Shown here: positions 1 to 7,712 of the stretch, piece by piece
How positions within the stretch are numbered: the first letter of the stretch is position 1
Layout of the letters: every line of letters starts with the position of its first letter
Assembly (NCBI RefSeq): GCF_024206495.1
Contig: NZ_JAMBPQ010000006.1
Location: 62,001 to 126,000, forward strand
DNA: 64,000 nt
Origin: Paraburkholderia sp. CNPSo 3272
GTDB taxonomy: Bacteria > Pseudomonadota > Gammaproteobacteria > Burkholderiales > Burkholderiaceae
Direction: 5' to 3'
Notes under the pieces: model-generated
Seen by the model: only the letters and a program-made list of their open reading frames with translations
Told to the model about the DNA's origin: nothing
The model's database searches: none
Made by a program: the position numbers and the translations under genes

Positions 1-232
1 GGCCGAACCAGACGGGTTCGCCGTCCATGGTCAGCAGCACGCATTGATGGACATAGAACGACCAGCCGTCGTAGCCGGTCAACCAGTTCATGTTGGTCGG
101 GTCCGTGACGATCAGCAGATCGATGCCTTCGTCCTGCATTGCGCGGCGCGTCTTCGCAATGCGCGCGTCGTATTCGCTGCGTGCGAACACGAGGCGCGGC
201 GCCACCTCACTCTTTTCAGTTGCTGCGGACAT
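1..232 (-). CDS. doeA: Ectoine hydrolase, M24 creatinase/Xaa-Pro peptidase family (N-terminal part, runs off the window)
   Basis: Only the first 77 residues are present; the gene continues past the left edge. The stretch DPTNMNWLTGYDGWSFYVHQ is typical of the N-terminal domain of ectoine hydrolase (DoeA/EutD), which opens the ectoine ring to N-acetyl-diaminobutyrate; the metal-binding catalytic domain would lie outside the window. The ATG at 230-232 has a GAGAGGGAAAG ribosome site just upstream and begins 9 bases after the stop of the cyclodeaminase-like gene, so the two are surely co-transcribed. The function call rests mainly on the eutB-eutC-enuR neighbourhood, because other M24 proteins share this N-terminal fold. 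Confidence 0.75.
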   Translation of the reverse strand, partial: MSAATEKSEVAPRLVFARSEYDARIAKTRRAMQDEGIDLLIVTDPTNMNWLTGYDGWSFYVHQCVLLTMDGEPVWFG

Positions 233-241
233 CTTTCCCTC

Positions 242-1267
242 TCAAGGCATGACTGCGTTGTGAAACACCGCGCCCGCACCGGTCGCGCGGGCGCGCTGCA
301 AGGCGAGAACGGCAATGGCGGTGTCCTGCGCCCCAGTGCCGGTGAGGTCGCAGATCGTGATGTCGTTGGCACTTACGCGGCCCTCGCGGCGGCCCGCGAT
401 CACTTCGCCCAGCTCCGCGAAGCCGTTATCGGGCGCGACCTTGTGCGCTTCGATCGCGTGCCTCAGTTCGCCGAGCACGCGTGTTTGCTGCAAGCGGTCG
501 CAGACATAGCGGGCCGATTCGAACACCGAGGGCGCGAGTTCGTTCTTGTACTCGGCGTCGGAGCCCATGGCCGTGAGGTGCAAACCGGCGGGCAGGTCCG
601 CCGCGTGAACGAGCGGTGTGCGGCTGGGTGTGGTCGTCACGGCGACGTCGGCCTGCGCGAGCGCGTCGTGCACCGAAGCGGCAACGCGCACGCGTACGCC
701 GTGGCGGCGTTCGGTGTCGGCGGCGAAAGCGGAAGCGCGCGCCGCATCGCGGGCCCAAACGCTCACGCTGTCAATCTTGCGCACCAGCATGAGCGCATCG
801 AGTTGCAGGCGCGCCTGCTCGCCCGCGCCGATGATCGCCGCATGGCGCGCGTCGGGTCGCGCCAGCCAGCGCGCAGCCACGGCCCCCGCCGCCGCGGTGC
901 GCACGGCAGTCAGATAGCCGTTGTCGAGCAGCACCGCTTCGGTGAGACCTGTGCGCGCCGAAAGCACTAGCATCAGCCCGTTCAGGCTCGGCAGGCCGAG
1001 CGAGGGATTGTCGAAAAAGCCGGGGCTGACCTTGATGGCGAACTGTTCGAAGCGCGGCAGATGCGCCGTCTTCACATCGACCTCGCCATGCCGCTCGGGC
1101 AGCGCGAGGTTGAGAATAGGCGGCATGACGACAGCCTCGGTTGCGAGCGCAACGAATGCGGATTCGACCTGATCGACGGCCGCAAGATCGAGCGGGACCA
1201 GTTCGCGCAATTGCTCGGCGCCCAGCAACGTGACAGGTGGCAACTCAGGTAACGACTCAGGATGCAT
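242..1267 (-). CDS. eutC: Ectoine utilization protein EutC, ornithine cyclodeaminase/mu-crystallin family
   Basis: This 341-residue protein has the family layout: an N-terminal substrate region with FAIKVSPGFFDNPSLGLPS, a Rossmann NAD-binding motif AAIIGAGEQARLQLDAL near residue 145, and the C-terminal DLTGTGAQDTAIA signature. In ectoine catabolic clusters EutC is proposed to work with EutB on hydroxyectoine-derived intermediates; the exact reaction is inferred from the pathway, not from this sequence. It lies between eutB (1 base away) and doeA (9 bases away), all on the minus strand. Outside this context it would be called a generic ornithine cyclodeaminase-like dehydrogenase. Confidence 0.85.
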   Translation of the reverse strand: MHPESLPELPPVTLLGAEQLRELVPLDLAAVDQVESAFVALATEAVVMPPILNLALPERHGEVDVKTAHLPRFEQFAIKVSPGFFDNPSLGLPSLNGLMLVLSARTGLTEAVLLDNGYLTAVRTAAAGAVAARWLARPDARHAAIIGAGEQARLQLDALMLVRKIDSVSVWARDAARASAFAADTERRHGVRVRVAASVHDALAQADVAVTTTPSRTPLVHAADLPAGLHLTAMGSDAEYKNELAPSVFESARYVCDRLQQTRVLGELRHAIEAHKVAPDNGFAELGEVIAGRREGRVSANDITICDLTGTGAQDTAIAVLALQRARATGAGAVFHNAVMP

Positions 1268-1268
1268 T

Positions 1269-2255
1269 TCAAACCTCCGTCACGAGACGGCGGTGCACCG
1301 TCATGTCGATGTTCGCGCCGCTCACGACGATCACGAGCGGGCCTTTGCTGCGCTCGATGTGCCCGTCGAGCAACGCCGCCATGCCCACGGCGCCCGCGCC
1401 TTCCACCACGAGACGCTCTTCGCGGTACGCATGGGCCACGCCGCGCGCGATCGAGGGCTCGCCGAGCAAGATGACTTCGTCGGCCAGCGCGCGCGTCAGC
1501 GCAAAGGTGTGGCGATTGTCGAGACCAATGCCGCCACCCAGCGAATCGGCCAATGTTTCGCTTTCCTCAACGTCGACGGGATGGCCCGCCGCGAGGCTCG
1601 CATGCATGGCCGCGCCGCGCGCCATCGAAACGCCGATGGCGTGCACGTCCGGCCGAATCTGCTTCGCCGCGAACGCCACGCCGCTAAAGAGTCCGCCGCC
1701 CGAAAGCGGCACCACGAGGGTCGCGGTGTCGGGCAGCGCTTCGAGAATTTCGAGGCCGATGGTGGCCTGTCCGGCAATCACGTGCAGGTCGTCGAACGGC
1801 GGCACGAACGCATAGCCCTCTTCGCGCATGAGGCGCTGCGCTTCGATCTGCGCTTCGTCCTGACTCTTGCCCGCGATCACTACGCGCGCGCCCAGCGCAG
1901 CCACGGCCTCGACCTTGTTGGGCGGCACGAGCGACGACATGCACACGGCCGACTCCATGCCGAGCGCGTGGGCCGCATATGCGAGCGCACGGCCATGATT
2001 GCCGGTAGACGCGGTGACGACGCGCTTCACGCCCGACTCGGCGAGATGCGCGACCGCGTTGGTCGCGCCGCGCAACTTGAAGCTGCCCGTGGGCTGCACG
2101 GTTTCGAGCTTGAAGTAGACCCGCGCGCCCACGCGCGCCGACAAGGTGGGGGACGCCACGAGCGGAGTGTGCGCTACGCGGCCCTCGAGGCGCTGGCGCG
2201 CCCGGTAGACATCGGCAAGCGAGATTGAGAGTGACGAAAACGAAAGCGACGACAT
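1269..2255 (-). CDS. eutB: Hydroxyectoine utilization dehydratase EutB, threonine dehydratase-like fold II PLP enzyme
   Basis: A 328-residue PLP enzyme. QPTGSFKLRGATNAVA carries the Schiff-base lysine, STGNHGRALAYAA is the phosphate/asparagine loop, and PLSGGGLFSGVAFA is the glycine-rich PLP phosphate cup. I start it at the ATG at 2253-2255, which has GGAAC about nine bases upstream and matches the usual family start; a longer in-frame start at 2288 adds an unlikely leader. EutB is thought to dehydrate a hydroxylated intermediate of hydroxyectoine breakdown. It is the first structural gene after enuR, and its upstream gap carries a copy of the putative EnuR operator. Confidence 0.85.
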   Translation of the reverse strand: MSSLSFSSLSISLADVYRARQRLEGRVAHTPLVASPTLSARVGARVYFKLETVQPTGSFKLRGATNAVAHLAESGVKRVVTASTGNHGRALAYAAHALGMESAVCMSSLVPPNKVEAVAALGARVVIAGKSQDEAQIEAQRLMREEGYAFVPPFDDLHVIAGQATIGLEILEALPDTATLVVPLSGGGLFSGVAFAAKQIRPDVHAIGVSMARGAAMHASLAAGHPVDVEESETLADSLGGGIGLDNRHTFALTRALADEVILLGEPSIARGVAHAYREERLVVEGAGAVGMAALLDGHIERSKGPLVIVVSGANIDMTVHRRLVTEV

Positions 2256-2318
2256 GAAATGCACGTTCCTTCCAGTGAATCTGTGCAATCCAGTCTAATG
2301 AGCCAAAACGTGCTTTCT

Positions 2319-2335
2319 AATGTCCTGGTACAATC
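2319..2335 (-). promoter_or_regulatory. Putative EnuR operator in front of eutB
   Basis: In the 108-base gap between enuR and eutB the minus strand reads GATTGTACCAGGACATT. It aligns almost base for base with AATTGTCTCAGGACAATT upstream of enuR (3831-3848), differing at the spacer dinucleotide, the outer base and one missing A. Finding the same palindrome-like block before the regulator and before the first catabolic gene is what an operator shared by autoregulation and pathway control looks like. That EnuR is the protein that binds it is an inference. Confidence 0.55.
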
Positions 2336-2363
2336 CGCGCGCCAGCGCAGCGAGCGAAGTCGA

Positions 2364-3782
2364 CTAGCTGAAGTCGTGCACGTGCGGATACTGCTCGAAT
2401 ACGCCCGCCATCGTCTGCAGCGCGTTGCGGCATGCGGTGTCCGACGCTTCCGCGCCAAGGCTGATGCGCACAGCATTGGGACGCTGGGTGCCGCCCACGA
2501 GAAATGGGTCCGGCGAGGTCACCGCAATCTGGCGATTGCGCAATTCGCGCACCAGGCGGTCCGCCTGCCAGTAGTCGGGCACACGCAGCCAGGCGGAAAG
2601 CGCGTTGGGATGCGCGCCGAGCACATAGTCGCCCAACGCCTCGCGCACCATTGCCTGGCGCGCGGCGAGCCGCTCGCGCTGCAGTTCCACGAGGCGCCGC
2701 GCGGTGCCGTCCATGATCCAGCGCGTGGCGATTTCCGCGATCGGCGAGGTCGCCATCCAACTGCTCACGCGCAGGACGCTTTCCACGCGCAGCGCAAGGC
2801 GGCGCGGCATGGCGAGATAGCCCGTGCGCAGTCCGGTGAGCACCGATTTGGTCATGCTCGTGCAATAGAACGCCAGCTCGGGAATCAGGCTCGCGACAGG
2901 CGTATTGGCTTTCGCGGGCAGCGCGCCATACACATCGTCCTCGATCACGTACACGCCGTAGCGCTGCGCAATGCGCGCAATCGCGCGACGGCGCGAATCG
3001 GGCAGGACGGACATGGTGGGATTGTTGAAGGTCGGCGTGCACACGAGCGCACTCACGCGCTCGCTGTCGCACATCTCCTCGAAATGCTCGGGACGGATGC
3101 CGTATTCATCGATTTCGAGCCCCTTGAGCGTGAAGCCCAGCACGTTTGCCGAGCCGATCACGCCGTGATCCGTGAGGCTCTCGCAGAGCACGGTGTCGCC
3201 GGGGCCCACCGTAGACGCGAGCGCGAGGAAAATGCCGTGCGCCGCGCCATTGGTGATGAGGAGCGATTCGGGTCCGACCGGCATGTTGAGCGAGGCGAGC
3301 CACGCCGCGCCCGCCTGGCGATGATGCTCGAAGCCCGCGATGGGGCGAAACGAGCGAATCCAGGGCTGATCGTCCAGCGTGGCGAGCGTCGCGCACACTT
3401 CGCGCCACGCGGCGTCGTGCTGCGGCGTGTGGACGATGCGCGCAATCGAAAAGTCCACGATCTCGCGCTCGGCCGTGTCGAGAATATAGTTCGACATAGA
3501 CTCGGTCACGCGCGCGGCGACGAAGCTGCCGCGCCCCACCTCGCAGCGAATCAGGCCCTGTCTTTCGAGTTCCTTGTAGGCATTGGTGACCGTCTGCACG
3601 CTCACGCCCAGTTCCGCCGCCACCTCGCGCTGCGGAGCGAGGCGCACGCCGGAAACGAGCGCGCCACGCTCGATGTCCTGTGCAATCGCCTTGACCAGCC
3701 GTTTGTATTTGGACTCCGCGCCGTGGGCGGCCCCGACCGCGTCACGCCACTCGCCCGAAATCGTCGCCCACGCCATCTCCAT
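2364..3782 (-). CDS. enuR: Ectoine catabolism regulator EnuR, MocR/GabR subfamily (GntR helix-turn-helix plus aminotransferase domain)
   Basis: This 472-residue regulator has a winged GntR-type helix-turn-helix (residues about 25-90, LAPQREVAAELGVSVQTVTN) followed by a fold-I aminotransferase-like domain. CTSMTKSVLTGLRTGYLAM contains the predicted PLP lysine, K312, and EDDVYG contains the pyridine-binding aspartate. EnuR proteins sense ectoine breakdown intermediates such as alpha-acetyl-diaminobutyrate through bound PLP and repress the catabolic genes. It sits directly upstream of eutB-eutC-doeA on the same strand. Two starts are possible: ATG 3780-3782, or ATG 3774-3776, which lies at better spacing from the GAGGAG site. 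A repeat-rich operator region lies upstream. Confidence 0.82.
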   Translation of the reverse strand: MEMAWATISGEWRDAVGAAHGAESKYKRLVKAIAQDIERGALVSGVRLAPQREVAAELGVSVQTVTNAYKELERQGLIRCEVGRGSFVAARVTESMSNYILDTAEREIVDFSIARIVHTPQHDAAWREVCATLATLDDQPWIRSFRPIAGFEHHRQAGAAWLASLNMPVGPESLLITNGAAHGIFLALASTVGPGDTVLCESLTDHGVIGSANVLGFTLKGLEIDEYGIRPEHFEEMCDSERVSALVCTPTFNNPTMSVLPDSRRRAIARIAQRYGVYVIEDDVYGALPAKANTPVASLIPELAFYCTSMTKSVLTGLRTGYLAMPRRLALRVESVLRVSSWMATSPIAEIATRWIMDGTARRLVELQRERLAARQAMVREALGDYVLGAHPNALSAWLRVPDYWQADRLVRELRNRQIAVTSPDPFLVGGTQRPNAVRISLGAEASDTACRNALQTMAGVFEQYPHVHDFS

Positions 3783-3830
3783 CCGCTCCTCGGTAAGCGT
3801 TCATGGTCGCTCAGAAACGGGGCGGAAAAT

Positions 3831-3868
3831 AATTGTCTCAGGACAATTGCGGGTAAAAAAGGACAATT
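3831..3868. promoter_or_regulatory. Inverted plus direct repeat upstream of enuR (likely autoregulatory operator)
   Basis: The plus strand holds AATTGTC (3831-3837), a 4-base spacer and GACAATT (3842-3848), a perfect 7-base inverted repeat. A third half-site, GGACAATT, lies at 3861-3868, exactly 20 bases after the matching base of the second copy. Three half-sites on one DNA face is an arrangement known for MocR-type regulators, which bind as head-to-tail dimers. The block begins 49 bases before the enuR start codon, where repression of its own promoter would be effective. Confidence 0.6.
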
Positions 3869-3947
3869 GGGCTGCAAAATCGACACCGCCTGCGAAGCCG
3901 ACCGAGGCGACGAGCCGGCGGGCTGGTTGGCATCTGACGATAAGCTT

Positions 3948-6560
3948 TCACTTCGCGCCGAGTTGTTTCCACATAGCGGCCGTAATCCGTTGGCGCGCCT
4001 TTTCGTAGCCGCTCCACGGATCGGCGCGCAGCGCTTCGAGCCGCTCGCGCACGTTCGCGACGTTCCACTGGTCGCCGCCAGTGAGCGTATGAAGTTCGTC
4101 CCAGTCCACGGGCACCGAGACGCCGAGACCGGGCCGCGCCCGCGGCGCATAAGCCGCGGCCGTGCTCGCGCCGCGGCTGTTGCGCAGATAGTCCACGAAG
4201 ATGCGTCCCTTGCGGTTTTGTGCCCCCATCTTGGCGCTGAAGCGCTCGGGCAGCGTCGCCGCCATGTGGTTCGCCACCGCGCGCGCGAAGTCCTTCGCCT
4301 CCTCCCAGCCGGCATGGCGCGTGAGCGGCACCACCAGGTGCAGGCCCCGGCCGCCGCTCGTCTTGCACCACGCCCGCAGGCCCAGCGCGTCGAGCAGTTC
4401 GCGCGTTAGCTGCGCAGCCTCGAGCATGCGCTCCCATGCGAGCGAGGGATCGGGGTCCAGGTCGAAGACGATGCGGTCGGGCTTTTCGATGCTCGACGCC
4501 AGCGCATTCCAGGTGTGCAATTCGATCGTGTCCATCTGCGCGGCGCCGACCAGCGCCACGGGGGAATCGAGCGTGAGCAGCGGCGCATGGCCCGGATCGA
4601 GGTCGGCGTGCTGCGTGGCATGGGGAATCTGCAGCGCGTTGGCGTGCTTCTGGAAGAAAAGCTCGCCGCCCACGCCCTTGGGCGCGCGCGCGAGGGCCAC
4701 GGGCCGCCCCTGCACGTGCGGCAGCAGCCATGTGGAGATCTCTTCGAAGTACTGAACGAGATCGATCTTGCGCAGTCCGCTTTGCGCGTCGATTACGCGT
4801 TCGGGATGCGTGATGCGCACGCCGGCGACCTCGGCTTCGTCATGCGCGGCGCGGCGCGTGCGGCTCGCCCTCTTTGGCGCGCTCGCCGAAGCCTGTTTTT
4901 CCACCTTTTTTTCACGCTGGTTCGCCCCCGCTTGCACGGGCGGCGATTGCGCTTCGCGCACGATGTCCTTCGCGGGCTTGTCCGCGCGCAGCCCGACGAA
5001 CGACGCCTGGCGCACCACGCCCGCGCTCGTCCAGGTCTTGAAGCGCACTTCCGCCACGAGTTCGGGCCGCACCCAGTGCACGCCCGCGCGACGCTCGGCC
5101 GCCGGCACCGCAGCGAACGGCGACGTTTGGCGCTCGCGCGCACGCAGCTCGCCCGCAATCGCGTCGAGCCGCGCTGCGTCGAAACCCGTTCCCACCTTGC
5201 CGGCATATTGCAGCGCGCCATCGTCGCCATATACGCCGATCAGCAGCGCGCCGAACCCTTCGCGGCTGCCCTTCGGTTCCGTAAAGCCGCCGATCACGAA
5301 TTCCTGGCGCCGTGAGCAGCGCAGCTTGAGCCACGCGGCGCTGCGCGTGGACGTGTAACGGCTGTCGCGCCGTTTGGCGACGAGTCCTTCGAGATTCGCC
5401 TCGCAGGCGGCCGCGAGGAGTGCCTGCGGCTCGCCCTCGAAGGCCTCCGAAAAGCGCAGCGCCTCGTCTGGCTTATGGGCAAGCAGCTCAGAGAGCTTGC
5501 CGCGCCGCGCCTCGAGCGCCACACCGCGTAAATCCTCGCCGTCGAGCCAGGGCAGATCGAAGAGCCAGAACGTGATGTCGCCGGCGCGGCCCGCATCGAA
5601 CGCATTCTGCAGCGCCTGGAAATTGGGCACGCCGGCTGCGTCGAGCACCACGGCCTCGCCGTCCAGCCACGCCGATTCGACGTTGAGCGCGCGCAGCGCT
5701 TCCACCTGGCGCGGGAACTTCGCGGTCCAGTCGTTGCCGGTGCGCGTGAAGATGCGCACATCGCCCTTGCCGCGCGCGCGCCGGTCGATGCGTGCCAGCA
5801 CGCGGTAGCCGTCGAACTTCATTTCGTAGAGCCAGGTGTCGCCGCTCGGAGGGGCGTCGGCGGGCGTCGCGAGTTCAGGGGCAAGCGTGTCCGGCAGCGG
5901 CGCGCGCACCGCGCCTTCCAGTGCGGTCGCCGCGCCCTGCTTCGCAGCCCCGTTGCCCGACCGGGTGCGCTTTTTCGACGCTTTCGGTGTTTTCGACACT
6001 TTCGACGCGGCTGGTTCGTCCTCGACTATGTGGACTTCATCTTCGGACGCGGCGGCGTCGTCGCGCTGCTTGATGAGCAGCCAGCTCTCCTGTTTGCCAT
6101 CGTGCATGGGGCTGCGCACGAGCGTCCAGCCGCCGTGCAGCCGCTCGCCCTCCAGTGTGAACTTGAGTTTGCCTTGCGCATAGCCTTCGCGCGCGCCGCG
6201 CAAGCCGCCCTCGGGGCGCCATACGCCGTGGTCCCAGATCGCCACCGTGCCAGCGCCGTAGCTGCCTTCCGGAATGCGCCCTTCGAACGAGCCATATTCG
6301 AGCGGATGATCCTCCACATGCACGGCGAGCCGTTTCACCGTCGGGTCAAGGCTCGGGCCCTTGGGAATGGCCCATGATTTGAGCGTGCCATCCAGTTCGA
6401 GGCGAAAGTCGTAATGCAGCCGCCGCGCGTCGTGACGCTGGATCACGAACGACCCTTCACCGTCTCGGGCCCGTGCGCTGTGGCGGGCGGCCCTGCCGCG
6501 CGGCTCCGGCGTTTCGTCGAAACGGCGCTTCTGTTCGTACACTTCGAGCTTGTGCTTCAT
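3948..6560 (-). CDS. ligD: ATP-dependent DNA ligase D (LigD), PE-Lig-Pol architecture
   Basis: An 870-residue multidomain repair enzyme. Residues about 20-165 form the 3'-phosphoesterase domain (SFVIQRHDARRLHYDFRLEL). A lysine- and alanine-rich linker follows, then the ligase domain with the adenylation motif EMKFDGYR (K248). From about residue 600 is the primase/polymerase domain with the metal-binding DLDPDP. LigD joins double-strand breaks with Ku by end processing, gap filling and sealing. Start chosen at ATG 6558-6560 with AAGGGG seven bases upstream; a longer in-frame start at 6608 would overlap ku. It is 44 bases downstream of ku. The PE-Lig-Pol order is common in Burkholderia relatives and differs from the mycobacterial Pol-PE-Lig order. 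Confidence 0.95.
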   Translation of the reverse strand: MKHKLEVYEQKRRFDETPEPRGRAARHSARARDGEGSFVIQRHDARRLHYDFRLELDGTLKSWAIPKGPSLDPTVKRLAVHVEDHPLEYGSFEGRIPEGSYGAGTVAIWDHGVWRPEGGLRGAREGYAQGKLKFTLEGERLHGGWTLVRSPMHDGKQESWLLIKQRDDAAASEDEVHIVEDEPAASKVSKTPKASKKRTRSGNGAAKQGAATALEGAVRAPLPDTLAPELATPADAPPSGDTWLYEMKFDGYRVLARIDRRARGKGDVRIFTRTGNDWTAKFPRQVEALRALNVESAWLDGEAVVLDAAGVPNFQALQNAFDAGRAGDITFWLFDLPWLDGEDLRGVALEARRGKLSELLAHKPDEALRFSEAFEGEPQALLAAACEANLEGLVAKRRDSRYTSTRSAAWLKLRCSRRQEFVIGGFTEPKGSREGFGALLIGVYGDDGALQYAGKVGTGFDAARLDAIAGELRARERQTSPFAAVPAAERRAGVHWVRPELVAEVRFKTWTSAGVVRQASFVGLRADKPAKDIVREAQSPPVQAGANQREKKVEKQASASAPKRASRTRRAAHDEAEVAGVRITHPERVIDAQSGLRKIDLVQYFEEISTWLLPHVQGRPVALARAPKGVGGELFFQKHANALQIPHATQHADLDPGHAPLLTLDSPVALVGAAQMDTIELHTWNALASSIEKPDRIVFDLDPDPSLAWERMLEAAQLTRELLDALGLRAWCKTSGGRGLHLVVPLTRHAGWEEAKDFARAVANHMAATLPERFSAKMGAQNRKGRIFVDYLRNSRGASTAAAYAPRARPGLGVSVPVDWDELHTLTGGDQWNVANVRERLEALRADPWSGYEKARQRITAAMWKQLGAK

Positions 6561-6604
6561 CGTTCGCCCCTTGTTCCTCTCTCTGCGAGTCGCGCTCGCG
6601 CTCA

Positions 6605-7465
6605 TCACGCCGCGCGCCGTCCGCGTTTCGGCGCCGCCTTCCCAGGCGGCGCACTCGCGCCGCTCTCGCCGCGTTTGCCGAGACTGCGCCTGAGCAGCCC
6701 GGAAAGGTCGACGATCTCCGCGCTGCGCCGTTCGAGCGCTGGTGCCTCGACGTGCATGAGTTCGTGCGCCTTCCCTTCGCGCGACTTGCGCCCGGCCAGT
6801 TCGAGAATCGCGTCGCGGTAGGTGTCGCGATACGTTTCGGGATCCCAGTCCGTGCTCATCTCGTCGATGAGCTTGCGCGCCATTTGCAACTCATGTGTGC
6901 TCACGCCCGCGGCTTTTGCACTTCCGGGCAGGCGCTTCACCGCATCGAACTCGCGCACCTCGGTGGCCCACCGCAGCGTTTGCAGCGCAAGCGCGGGGCC
7001 CGCCGCCACGAGCGCCGCGAGATGCTGCCGGCTGTGCAGCACGACGGTTGCGATGCCGATCTTGCCGCTCGCCGCGAGCGCGTCGCGCAAGAGCGCATAG
7101 GGCTTGGCCGCGCGCTTGTCGGGGGCGAGCCAGTACGGCGTGTCGAGGTAGAGAAAGGAGACCTGCGCTGCCTCCACGAACGCTAGCAAGTCGACCGTCT
7201 GCGTCGACTCGGGGCTCGCGGCCTTGATCTCCTCGTCGGACATCACCACGTACGTGCCTTTTTCATATTCGTAGCCGCGCACCGTATCGTCGTGCTGGAT
7301 CCGCTTGCCCGTGCGCTTGTTGATCTGCTGGTAGCCGACCGGGTCCAGCGTGCGCCGGTCGAGCAGATTGAAGCCGGTACGCTCGCTCTGCGTAGCCGGG
7401 AACACTTCGACCGGCACATACACGAGCCCGAACGTGATGGCGCCTTTCCATATCGCGCGTGACAT
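6605..7465 (-). CDS. ku: Non-homologous end joining protein Ku
   Basis: A 286-residue bacterial Ku. It starts MSRAIWKGAITFGLVYVPVE, a hallmark of the family, and continues with LDRRTLDPVGYQQINK and KGTYVVMSDEEI. The basic tail (about the last 30 residues, ending APKRGRRAA) is typical of proteobacterial Ku and helps DNA binding. The start is fixed by GAGGAGG eight bases before the ATG at 7463-7465; a 74-residue upstream extension is open but not protein-like. Ku forms a homodimeric ring on DNA ends and recruits LigD, which is the next gene on the same strand. Confidence 0.95.
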   Translation of the reverse strand: MSRAIWKGAITFGLVYVPVEVFPATQSERTGFNLLDRRTLDPVGYQQINKRTGKRIQHDDTVRGYEYEKGTYVVMSDEEIKAASPESTQTVDLLAFVEAAQVSFLYLDTPYWLAPDKRAAKPYALLRDALAASGKIGIATVVLHSRQHLAALVAAGPALALQTLRWATEVREFDAVKRLPGSAKAAGVSTHELQMARKLIDEMSTDWDPETYRDTYRDAILELAGRKSREGKAHELMHVEAPALERRSAEIVDLSGLLRRSLGKRGESGASAPPGKAAPKRGRRAA

Positions 7466-7652
7466 GTTCGCATCCTCCTCTTTCTTTCGCACCGTCCGGC
7501 TTTTAAGCAAACGCAGTGCCCACTGCGCTTTGCGGGCCGCCCCGGCATACGCGGCGTTCAAAGGGCCGCAACAAAAACGCACGGGCCTCCTGCGGTTTTC
7601 ATCTACGGGAATACGCGATGCGCACCCGCGAACACAATGGGCGCCGTCGGCG

Positions 7653-7678
7653 TTCGCACCTTGCACCCAAGGTGCGAA
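7653..7678 (+). promoter_or_regulatory. Perfect 11-base hairpin in the leader of the histidine kinase gene
   Basis: TTCGCACCTTG (7653-7663) and CAAGGTGCGAA (7668-7678) are perfect complements around a CACC loop, 34 bases upstream of the kinase start codon and within the ku/kinase divergent gap. There is no T-run after it, so it is not a standard terminator. It could be a palindromic operator for one or both promoters, or an RNA structure in the kinase leader. Confidence 0.5.
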
Positions 7679-7712
7679 TGCAGGCACGGCGGACGACTAA
7701 AGCGGAGGGAGC

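Noticed and set aside
2259-4409. 716-residue open frame on the plus strand
   Set aside because: It runs antisense to enuR and the end of ligD, has the arginine/histidine-rich composition of GC-driven shadow frames and no ribosome site.
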